21,389 nucleotides of DNA from Spirochaetaceae bacterium UBA6243 (lineage in GTDB: Bacteria; Spirochaetota; Spirochaetia; Treponematales; Rectinemataceae), in NCBI GenBank assembly GCA_002441395.1, contig DJVZ01000058.1:47621-69009 (forward strand). Direction: 5' to 3'. Below the pieces are notes generated by a model. That model ran no database searches. It was not told the DNA's origin and saw only the letters and a program-made list of their open reading frames with translations. Of the stretch, positions 15,491 through 21,389 are shown in pieces. The translations under genes were made by a program, and so were the position numbers. Every line of letters begins with the position of its first letter. Position 1 is the first letter of the stretch.

Positions 15491-16792
15491 TTATTTATAA
15501 AGCTTCTCAAATTCGCGCAGAGTCTTGTTGCCCTCGCGAACCATCTTGTCGAGGCCATCCTTCACGGAGATCTTTCCGGCGAGGATCTCTTCCCACGTCT
15601 GATCCTCAATCTCGCGGATGATATTGAAGTTGCCAAAGCGGATGCCCATGGAGTTCGCGGTTGGTGCCTTGTTCAGCAACTGCTTGATGGCGACTTCAAG
15701 GCCCGGATTCTTTTCGTAGTAGCCCTGCGATTTCGTCAGCTCGTATGCGGCCTGCGTGATGGGCAGATAGCCTGTTTCCTTGTGCCAGAGAGCCTGGGTT
15801 TCTGGCTGGGAGATAAAGTTGAAGAACTCTGCGACAGTCTTGTACTCGGCCTTCGATTTGCCATTGAATACCCACAGCGAGGCCCCACCGATGATCGAGT
15901 TCTGGGGCGCGCCGGGGACATCGGGATAGTAGGGCAGACGTGCGACTCCAAAATCGAACTTGCAGGTTGCCTTCATGTTGCCGTACCCGCCGATCGACTC
16001 GAAGTGCATTCCTACGCGACCGGAAGTGAAGAGCGGGTTGGCCTTATTCTCGCGACCGCCATAGATGAATACGCCGGTTTTTGAGAGATCGTAGATATTC
16101 TGGAAATGGCGGACATGGATGGGGCTGTTGAACACGAGCTGTGTGTCGAGGCCATCAAATCCGTTGCTTCGGGTCCCGAAGGGGAGGTTGTGCCACGCAG
16201 AGAAGTTTTCGAGTTGAATCCAGCTGATCCAGTTGGTGGTAAAGCCACCCTCCATGCCGGAGGCTTTCAGCTTCTTCGCCACTTCGAAGAACTCAGGCCA
16301 TGTGACAGGGGGTTTTTCCGGATCGAGGCCTGCCTTGCGGAACGCATCCTTGTTGTAATACATGACGGCGGTCGAGCTGTTGAACGGCATTGAGAGCATG
16401 CGGCCGTCGGAAGTGGAGTAGTAGGACTTGATTGTCGGAATATAAATGCTCGAATCCCACTTCATGTTGTTTTCGGCCATGAGCTGATACACTGGCTTTA
16501 CGGCATTTTTAGCCGCCATCATGGTCGCGGTGCCGACTTCATACACCTGAATGATGGCAGGTGGCTGGCCGGCGCGATACGCCGCGATGCCGGCATTCAT
16601 CGTATCGCTGTATGAGCCTTTATACACAGGAACCACTTTGTAGTCTTTCTGGCTTGCGTTGAACTGATCGCAAATGGCTTGCACCATTTCACCGTTATGG
16701 CCGGTCATGGCGTGCCAGAACTCAACAGTTGTCTGGGCATATGCTCCGACAGCCATGAGAAGGACGGCCATCAGCAAAATGACTCTTTTCAT
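15491..16792 (-). CDS. ugpB: sn-glycerol-3-phosphate binding protein UgpB
   Basis: A 433-residue periplasmic binding protein very similar throughout to Escherichia coli UgpB. Recognisable blocks are TTVEFWHAMTG after the signal peptide, YKGSYSDTMNAGIAAYRAG, IIQVYEVGTATMMAA, PFNSSTAVMYYNKDAF, ENFSAWHNLPFGTRSNGFDG, IIGGASLWVF and GYLPITQAAYELTKSQGYYEKNPG. The signal peptide is MKR plus a hydrophobic core, cleaved after AYA at about residue 19; there is no lipobox. The ATG follows GGAGG. It binds glycerol-3-phosphate and, in E. coli, also glycerophosphodiesters. It lies downstream of the phosphodiesterase gene, fitting joint use of deacylated phospholipid. Two hairpins after it should raise its level over the permeases. 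Confidence 0.96.
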   Translation of the reverse strand: MKRVILLMAVLLMAVGAYAQTTVEFWHAMTGHNGEMVQAICDQFNASQKDYKVVPVYKGSYSDTMNAGIAAYRAGQPPAIIQVYEVGTATMMAAKNAVKPVYQLMAENNMKWDSSIYIPTIKSYYSTSDGRMLSMPFNSSTAVMYYNKDAFRKAGLDPEKPPVTWPEFFEVAKKLKASGMEGGFTTNWISWIQLENFSAWHNLPFGTRSNGFDGLDTQLVFNSPIHVRHFQNIYDLSKTGVFIYGGRENKANPLFTSGRVGMHFESIGGYGNMKATCKFDFGVARLPYYPDVPGAPQNSIIGGASLWVFNGKSKAEYKTVAEFFNFISQPETQALWHKETGYLPITQAAYELTKSQGYYEKNPGLEVAIKQLLNKAPTANSMGIRFGNFNIIREIEDQTWEEILAGKISVKDGLDKMVREGNKTLREFEKLYK

Positions 16793-16902
16793 TACTTCGC
16801 CTCCAGGATTGATGATATACCGGAGAGACTCCCGGCTTTTATTACATAGAGTAGTCTACAACCGCTTTGTTAAGCGCGCAATAGAAAGCTGTAAAAAATT
16901 CT

Positions 16903-17727
16903 TTAGTGCAAGGCTTTGGTTTTGGCAAGTCCCAAATCCGGGAAATCCGTGATGATCCCCGTCACTCCCCATGTGATAAGGTCAGTCATCCTCGATGGAT
17001 CATTCACGGTCCACGGGAGCACACCGAAACCGGCCGCGCGCACCGCCTTTACTGTCGCCTCATCGAGATATCGCGCATTCGGATTAAGGGCAATGGCACC
17101 AATGTCTTTGAGCGTCTGAACCGGATTCTCAATCGGCTTGTCGATGAGGGCGGCGACGGCGATCTCTGGCGCGGCCTTCTTCACTCGCCTCAAATACACA
17201 TGATTAAAGGAAGAAATCAGCACTGAAGAAACCATATCGAGTTCTCTCACAAGGGCGACGGTCCTTTCGACAATCCATGAATCGCAGGCGAAGCCAGTCG
17301 CGTCTTTGATTTCTATGTTGACACGCCAGCCGAGGCGCTTTGTCAACTCAAGGGCCTCGCGCAGGGTCGGAATCTTGATACCGGCGAACGACTGAAGCTC
17401 TTCGGATTTTACTCTTCCTGCCTTGATCTGCATAAAAGGGTCAGTCTGTGAATACCAGGAACCCGCATCGAGAGATTTCAGCTCGGCAAGCGTGAAATCG
17501 TACACATTCCAGGGTGAACGGGCGGGAAAGCGCGCTTTGGCGTCGGTGGTGCGGACCAGCGTATTGTCATGCAACACGACGAGTTCGCCATCACTCGACG
17601 CCGCGACATCGAGCTCCCACATGTCGGCGCCGGCATCGTAGCCTTTTTGTGCGGCGACAAGTGTATTTTCCGGCGCAATGCCGCGAAATCCGCGATGGGC
17701 GATCACAAGAGGACGTGATGGTTGCAT
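16903..17727 (-). CDS. ugpQ: Glycerophosphodiester phosphodiesterase (GlpQ/UgpQ)
   Basis: A 274-residue GDPD-family enzyme (glycerophosphodiester + water to glycerol-3-phosphate + alcohol). Visible marks are VIAHRGFRGIAPENT (H11, R12, E20), ELDV (E38, D40, metal ligands), LHDNTL (H53), NIEIKD (E139, K141) and a C-terminal WTVNDPSRMTDLITWGVTGIITDFPD. I prefer the ATG at 17727 because GGAGAG lies 7 nt before it, giving a cytoplasmic UgpQ-like protein. An in-frame extension to ATG codons at 17880/17877 would add a basic stretch and a hydrophobic segment resembling a signal peptide, but these codons coincide with the predicted transcription start and lack a ribosome site. First gene of the ugp block, 110 bp before ugpB. 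Confidence 0.9.
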   Translation of the reverse strand: MQPSRPLVIAHRGFRGIAPENTLVAAQKGYDAGADMWELDVAASSDGELVVLHDNTLVRTTDAKARFPARSPWNVYDFTLAELKSLDAGSWYSQTDPFMQIKAGRVKSEELQSFAGIKIPTLREALELTKRLGWRVNIEIKDATGFACDSWIVERTVALVRELDMVSSVLISSFNHVYLRRVKKAAPEIAVAALIDKPIENPVQTLKDIGAIALNPNARYLDEATVKAVRAAGFGVLPWTVNDPSRMTDLITWGVTGIITDFPDLGLAKTKALH

Positions 17728-17884
17728 AATGAGTCTCTCCATTGAAAGATTTTCAGGCCTGTTCTGGCCACAGAGCGCGAGTCCAACACTGAATATGAAA
17801 AGAACACAGAAAAAAGGCTTGTGGCGTGTGCGACGGCGGCTCGTCTTCCGGGCACGATGATGAATTCGGGAACGCATCATGCAT

Positions 17885-17913
17885 ATTGTAGGTTTTTTCC
17901 CCGGTTCTGGCAA
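17885..17913 (-). promoter_or_regulatory. Promoter of the glpQ/ugp operon
   Basis: On the minus strand TTGCCA (17913-17908, 5 of 6 to consensus) and TACAAT (17890-17885, 5 of 6) are exactly 17 bp apart. It would give a leader of about 150 nt to the preferred start at 17727, or an almost leaderless transcript for the ATGs at 17880/17877. Confidence 0.65.
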
Positions 17914-17931
17914 GCAAACACAGGCCCGCAC

Positions 17932-17958
17932 CAGCTTGCGCTGAAAACAGCTTGCGCT
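17932..17958. repeat. 11-bp direct repeat in the glpQ-NUDIX divergent region
   Basis: CAGCTTGCGCT occurs at 17932-17942 and again at 17948-17958, a 16-bp period. It lies upstream of the glpQ -35 box and overlaps the weak candidate promoter of the NUDIX gene (TTGCGC 17952-17957, TAGGAT 17975-17980). It could be an operator; the function is unknown. Confidence 0.5.
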
Positions 17959-17997
17959 TCATGACTCATAAGAATAGGATGGTGCGCGGAGACGCAC

Positions 17998-18582
17998 ATG
18001 ATCGCAGGCGATGGAAATGGCGCGCGCAAGTGGATTACCCTTTCTTCGCGCAAAGTCTATGAATGTAATGTATTCAGCGTATTTGAACAACAGAGCCAGG
18101 GGCCTGACGGACGCATAGGACATTTTTCCGTTATGGAAGCGAAGGACTGGGCGGTCATCGTTCCTTATGTCCAGACCGGGCAGGGTACTTCGTTTTTGAT
18201 GGTGCGCCAGTATCGCCACGGTGCGGATGTGGTGAGCCTCGAATTTCCCGGCGGTGTGATCGAACCGGGGGAAGAACCGGCCCATGCCGCAGCGCGCGAG
18301 CTTGCCGAGGAGACGGGGTGGGTATCGGAACGCATCCTCCACGCGGGCACGGTGTTTCCCAACCCCGCAGTTCAGGACAACCATTTTCATATTTTTGTCG
18401 CGCTTGGTCCGAAACCCCAAGTCGATAGGAATCTCGACGCAAATGAGATTATCGATGCACACCTTGTTCCCGCGGACGAGGTGCGCCGTCGCATGGGAGA
18501 AGGTGAGCTTCAGCACGCGCTCATGGTCGCCGCGCTTCACCTCGCGGACAGGCTTGTCGCATCGCTTGGGCCGCAGCCCTGA
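17998..18582 (+). CDS. NUDIX hydrolase, ADP-ribose pyrophosphatase-like
   Basis: A 194-residue NUDIX protein with a perfect NUDIX box from G86 to W108: G86, E92, R100, E101, E104, E105 and G107 are all in the canonical spacing. Preceding VRQYRHGADVVSLEFPGG and the general size match the ADP-ribose/nucleoside-diphosphate-sugar pyrophosphatase branch (NudF-like). It would hydrolyse ADP-ribose or a related NDP-sugar in the cytoplasm. The ATG has GGAG 6 nt upstream. It is a single plus-strand gene between two minus-strand operons, and its TGA stop abuts the stop of the convergent hydratase. No link to uronate use is evident. Confidence 0.9.
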   Translation: MIAGDGNGARKWITLSSRKVYECNVFSVFEQQSQGPDGRIGHFSVMEAKDWAVIVPYVQTGQGTSFLMVRQYRHGADVVSLEFPGGVIEPGEEPAHAAARELAEETGWVSERILHAGTVFPNPAVQDNHFHIFVALGPKPQVDRNLDANEIIDAHLVPADEVRRRMGEGELQHALMVAALHLADRLVASLGPQP

Positions 18583-20187
18583 TCAGGCCCGATAGATATC
18601 GTTGCCCTTTGAGTCGATAGCCACGATGAGCGGCATCCTCTCCAGCACGGCGACGCGCACCGCCTCCATCCCCAGCTCTTCGAATTGAATCGTGCTGAGC
18701 GAGCGAATGTGCCGTTCGGCATTGAGCGCCGCCGTACCCCCGATCGCCGCGAGATAAACCCCACGGTGCCTGGCGATTGTCTTCCGGGCTTCCACGCCGC
18801 GGCTTCCCTTGGCAATTGTCACGAGCGACGCGCCCGCGCCCATGAACGGCTCAAGGTAGTTGTCCATCCTCGAAGCGGTGGTCGGACCGAAGGCTCCCGT
18901 CGCGTAACCCTCTTTTGCCTCGGTGGGCCCCGCATAGAAGACCGGTAGCCCGATGAACCAGTCGGGCAATTTTTTTTCAGTCTCGAGTATTTTGAGGAGC
19001 CTGGCATGCGCCGCATCCCGCGCGACGAGCACAGGGCCGGAAAGAAGCACCATCGAGCCTGCGGCAAATGATCTCAGCTCTTCGAGCCATGCTGTGTCCG
19101 TATGTGAAATTTCGACAGAAGGAGCAGTGGAAGAAACTTGGCGGATGAGCCCTTTGACTGTTTCTTCCAGCTTCTGCTCGGGCGGCACGAGTTTTTGGAT
19201 ATGCCAACCCCCGCGGTTGACGTACACCGCAAGATGCCGGTTTGCGGCGCAGGACACCGCGACGGCGAGAGGCAGATTCGCCGCGTGGCGCGAAAGCCGT
19301 ATCGCACGGGCCGAGATGGCCAAGTGAGAACCGCCCCACTGCGCTCCGAGGCCGCTTTCGCGCGCTATTGCAAGTATTTTTTGTTCCCAGAGCCGGTCCC
19401 GCACAGGCGTTCCGTCTCCCGGGGCAGATTCAGGAAGCGCGTCGAGGAGACCAAGGGCGGCGAGCTCGGCTGCGTAGAGAGTTTGGCTCGGGTTAGTGCC
19501 GCCGAGAACGACGGCAATCGCATACGGAGGGCAGCCTGAAGGGCCGAGCGCTCTGATGCGCGCGTCCAGTATTGCTTCAAGCCTGTCCTTTCTCAGAATC
19601 GCGGGGCTCTCCATTGTCAGGGAAGTGCGCGATGTGGAACCTCCGCCCTTCGCCACGAACACGAGTTTGAGCGCGTCCCCGCGTACCGAGCGGATCTGAA
19701 TTCCCGCGGGGAGATTGTCTCTCGTATTGCGTTCCTCGGTCATGTTGAGAGGGCCCATCTGTGAGTTGCGCAATTTTTCCTGCGCGTAGGCTTCGGAAGC
19801 GCCCTGTGCCAGCAGCTCTTCCGGGTCGGCATCGCTCTCAATATCTATACGGTCTCCACGCCAGCCATACACGAGCGCTGTCCCCGTATCCTGGCAAAGC
19901 GGAAAAGTGCCTCTTGCCGCGATGAGCGCATTTTCAAGCAGGCTCGCCGCAACAAATCGCTCGCGCGGGCTCGAGGCAGGATCCTCAATGATTTCGGTGA
20001 ATGTGGCATATTGAGCGTTCGGCATTGTGTAGGCGATTTTTGAAAAAGCAATTCGGGCACAGTCGCGCAATGCCTCAGCCCGAAGAATTATATGGCCTTC
20101 CTCTTCTCGGGGCCGCGAAAGATTGATCGGCTCAAAATCACTCTCTGAACCCCAATGGATCAGATTATCAAGACTGATATGCGCCAT
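18583..20187 (-). CDS. Class I (4Fe-4S) fumarate hydratase family, single chain
   Basis: A 534-residue one-chain class I fumarase, with the N-terminal alpha-like and C-terminal beta-like domains fused as in FumA. The three expected cluster cysteines are C98 (FPLCQDTGT), C219 (GPSGCPPYAI) and C313 (VSCAANRH). Other marks are KGGGSTSRTS (180-189), VARDAAHARLL (D391, H394) and AFGPTTASRMDNYL. The likely reaction is fumarate to L-malate; the same family includes tartrate dehydratase and mesaconase, so another 2-hydroxydicarboxylate is possible. It starts 12 bp after the DUF362/ferredoxin gene, with GGGGG about 8 nt before the ATG, and the two should share a transcript. A 4Fe-4S enzyme of this type is oxygen-sensitive, which suits an anaerobe. 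Confidence 0.88.
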   Translation of the reverse strand: MAHISLDNLIHWGSESDFEPINLSRPREEEGHIILRAEALRDCARIAFSKIAYTMPNAQYATFTEIIEDPASSPRERFVAASLLENALIAARGTFPLCQDTGTALVYGWRGDRIDIESDADPEELLAQGASEAYAQEKLRNSQMGPLNMTEERNTRDNLPAGIQIRSVRGDALKLVFVAKGGGSTSRTSLTMESPAILRKDRLEAILDARIRALGPSGCPPYAIAVVLGGTNPSQTLYAAELAALGLLDALPESAPGDGTPVRDRLWEQKILAIARESGLGAQWGGSHLAISARAIRLSRHAANLPLAVAVSCAANRHLAVYVNRGGWHIQKLVPPEQKLEETVKGLIRQVSSTAPSVEISHTDTAWLEELRSFAAGSMVLLSGPVLVARDAAHARLLKILETEKKLPDWFIGLPVFYAGPTEAKEGYATGAFGPTTASRMDNYLEPFMGAGASLVTIAKGSRGVEARKTIARHRGVYLAAIGGTAALNAERHIRSLSTIQFEELGMEAVRVAVLERMPLIVAIDSKGNDIYRA

Positions 20188-20199
20188 AGTATTTCCCCC

Positions 20200-21378
20200 T
20201 TAGGAGGCCGTAGGCTGATTGCGGGGCCTGTGCGCGATCCGCAGAGGCGCGCGCCCAATCGTAATCGCTTTGGCAGGGCATACCTCGTGACAGCAGAAGC
20301 AGGTAATGCAGAGCCTGTCATCGATGCGGATAATGTTCGACCTGTTTTTCTTGTCGAGTCTGAGAGCTTTGGCAGGGCATATCTCGACGCAGGCGCGGCA
20401 GCCGATGCATTTTTTGGTATGAAAAATGGGACGCAAGCGGATGAGCGAACCTGCAAAGGATCGGAGGGTATTCGGTAGTGTACTGAGCCGATGCCCAAGC
20501 TCGCTGCTATAGGGAAGCTGTTCGAAACCTTCGTGCCCGATCTCCGCCTCCGAAAGGGGGTATGTCGCAGGCTCAGCGATAGTCGCGCTCCCCACAGTCC
20601 TCTGCATGCCATCGACAAGGTAGGGGATGCGTGCCGGATCATACCCCGCACACCGGGCCGCGACCCAGTCGAGCATTGCGACGCTCTGCGATGCGAGCAC
20701 AATGCCGAGCGAATAGGGCGTGCCCGAGCCAGGCCCCTCGCCTTGCATGGCGATGATGCCATCCATAAAGGTAAAACAGTTCGGCACAGACAGGGCGAGA
20801 TCGACAAGCATTTCGCCGAAATCGACAACGGCGGGATACTGCAGATGCAATGCGCTCTTTGCCGTTCCGGGAATAAGCCCAAAAAGATTTTTCATCGCGC
20901 CGGTATAGGTCATGAGACGGTGGTTTTTCAGTTTCGGCAGATTGATGATGATATCAGCCTGTTCGATCATCGTTGTCAAAGGAATGTTCCGGAGCTTCTT
21001 GCCGTTTGCGATGGGGTGAGGCGAAACTTCCCGAAACTCTGTCCATGTGCCTCCGTTGTGCTGGATAGCATCGTAAATGCCGGAAGTCTTCGCGGCGAGC
21101 ACACTGGGCTGCCATCCGGGCGAATCGCCGACGAGCACACTCTTTGCCCCTCGCGATTTGACAAACCGGATAACGGCACCTACAAACGCGGGATTTGTCG
21201 TCACCGCTTTTGCGGCGGGCGAAGCATTCAGAATATTCGGTTTGATGAGAATAGTCGCGCCTTCTACGTCGGGAAAACCAGCAATCCCAGCCGCCTGGGC
21301 GATTATGGCGTCCAGTTCCCGGCTTTCATAGCTTTTGCACCGAAGCAGTGCAACATCGGCTCTTTTCGCGTCGCTCAT
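20200..21378 (-). CDS. DUF362 protein with two C-terminal 4Fe-4S clusters
   Basis: A 392-residue protein with a DUF362 domain (about 8-300; motifs ILIKPNILNASPA, VLVGDSPGW, INLPKLKNHRLMTYTGAMKNLFG, FMDGIIAMQGEGPGSG) and a bacterial ferredoxin domain at the C-terminus. The ferredoxin part has two classical cluster motifs, CIGCRACVEICP and CITCFCCHEVCP, so two [4Fe-4S] clusters are expected. No signal or membrane segment, hence cytoplasmic. The biochemical role of DUF362-ferredoxin proteins is not established. The ATG at 21378 is preceded by AAGGAC; any promoter lies beyond the window edge. It is upstream of and probably co-transcribed with the 4Fe-4S hydratase, so electron supply to, or assembly/repair of, that enzyme is a possible but unproven role. 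Confidence 0.87.
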   Translation of the reverse strand: MSDAKRADVALLRCKSYESRELDAIIAQAAGIAGFPDVEGATILIKPNILNASPAAKAVTTNPAFVGAVIRFVKSRGAKSVLVGDSPGWQPSVLAAKTSGIYDAIQHNGGTWTEFREVSPHPIANGKKLRNIPLTTMIEQADIIINLPKLKNHRLMTYTGAMKNLFGLIPGTAKSALHLQYPAVVDFGEMLVDLALSVPNCFTFMDGIIAMQGEGPGSGTPYSLGIVLASQSVAMLDWVAARCAGYDPARIPYLVDGMQRTVGSATIAEPATYPLSEAEIGHEGFEQLPYSSELGHRLSTLPNTLRSFAGSLIRLRPIFHTKKCIGCRACVEICPAKALRLDKKNRSNIIRIDDRLCITCFCCHEVCPAKAITIGRAPLRIAHRPRNQPTAS

Positions 21379-21389
21379 GTAATGTCCTT

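Noticed and set aside
13535..16792. Assignment of the ABC system as a uronate or sugar importer.
   Set aside because: The binding protein matches UgpB closely along its length and a glycerophosphodiester phosphodiesterase precedes it, so glycerol-3-phosphate/diester transport is far better supported.
1..21389. Search for CRISPR arrays, tRNA/rRNA genes, transposases, phage or defence genes.
   Set aside because: No arrays of spaced repeats, no tRNA-like cloverleaf and no mobile or defence protein motifs were seen; the coding regions are accounted for by metabolic, transport and regulatory genes.

Overview
The window reads as a chromosomal segment of a bacterium with a periplasm, roughly mid-50s % GC, dedicated to hexuronate catabolism plus glycerophosphodiester use. 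Both substrate-binding proteins (TRAP and ABC) carry ordinary cleavable signal peptides ending in FA/Q or YA/Q with no lipobox cysteine, which fits a diderm cell. The mix of a TRAP transporter, LytS/YesM-YesN type sensor pairs, UxaE and an SDR-type fructuronate reductase resembles Spirochaetota (Treponema/Spirochaeta-like), but this taxonomic call is an inference and not proven by any marker gene here.

Layout, left to right. (1) 216-2365, plus strand: an OmpR-type response regulator and its membrane histidine kinase, overlapping by 4 bp. (2) 2394-3680, minus strand: a LarA-superfamily (nickel-pincer) 2-hydroxyacid racemase/epimerase homologue, divergent from (3) 3838-8012, plus strand: tagaturonate epimerase UxaE followed without a gap by a YesM-type histidine kinase and a YesN-type AraC response regulator. 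(4) 8156-13458, plus strand: TRAP transporter DctP-DctQ-DctM, an SDR D-mannonate oxidoreductase (UxuB-type) and glucuronate/galacturonate isomerase UxaC. A near-consensus -10 box, poor -35 and a pair of 14-bp direct repeats 21 bp apart sit in front of dctP and look like the control point for the YesN-type regulator. (5) 17727-13535, minus strand: glycerophosphodiester phosphodiesterase and the UgpB-UgpA-UgpE importer, ending in a strong intrinsic terminator; the ATPase UgpC is absent. (6) 17998-18582, plus strand: a NUDIX ADP-ribose pyrophosphatase-like gene. (7) 21378-18583, minus strand: a DUF362/ferredoxin protein followed by a one-chain class I (4Fe-4S) fumarase-family hydratase.

How it fits together: hexuronates would be bound by DctP and imported by DctQM; UxaC converts glucuronate to fructuronate and galacturonate to tagaturonate; UxaE merges the two branches by epimerising tagaturonate to fructuronate; the SDR reduces fructuronate to mannonate. 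Mannonate dehydratase (UxuA) and the KDG kinase/aldolase are not in the window. The LarA homologue beside UxaE may act on a related sugar acid. The ugp/glpQ block splits glycerophosphodiesters and imports glycerol-3-phosphate or the diesters.

No tRNA, rRNA, CRISPR array, insertion sequence or phage gene was seen. No gene-free stretch exceeds 300 bases; the longest are 17728-17997 (270 bp, promoter and repeats), 1-215, 15313-15490 (hairpins and promoter), 3681-3837 and 8013-8155.
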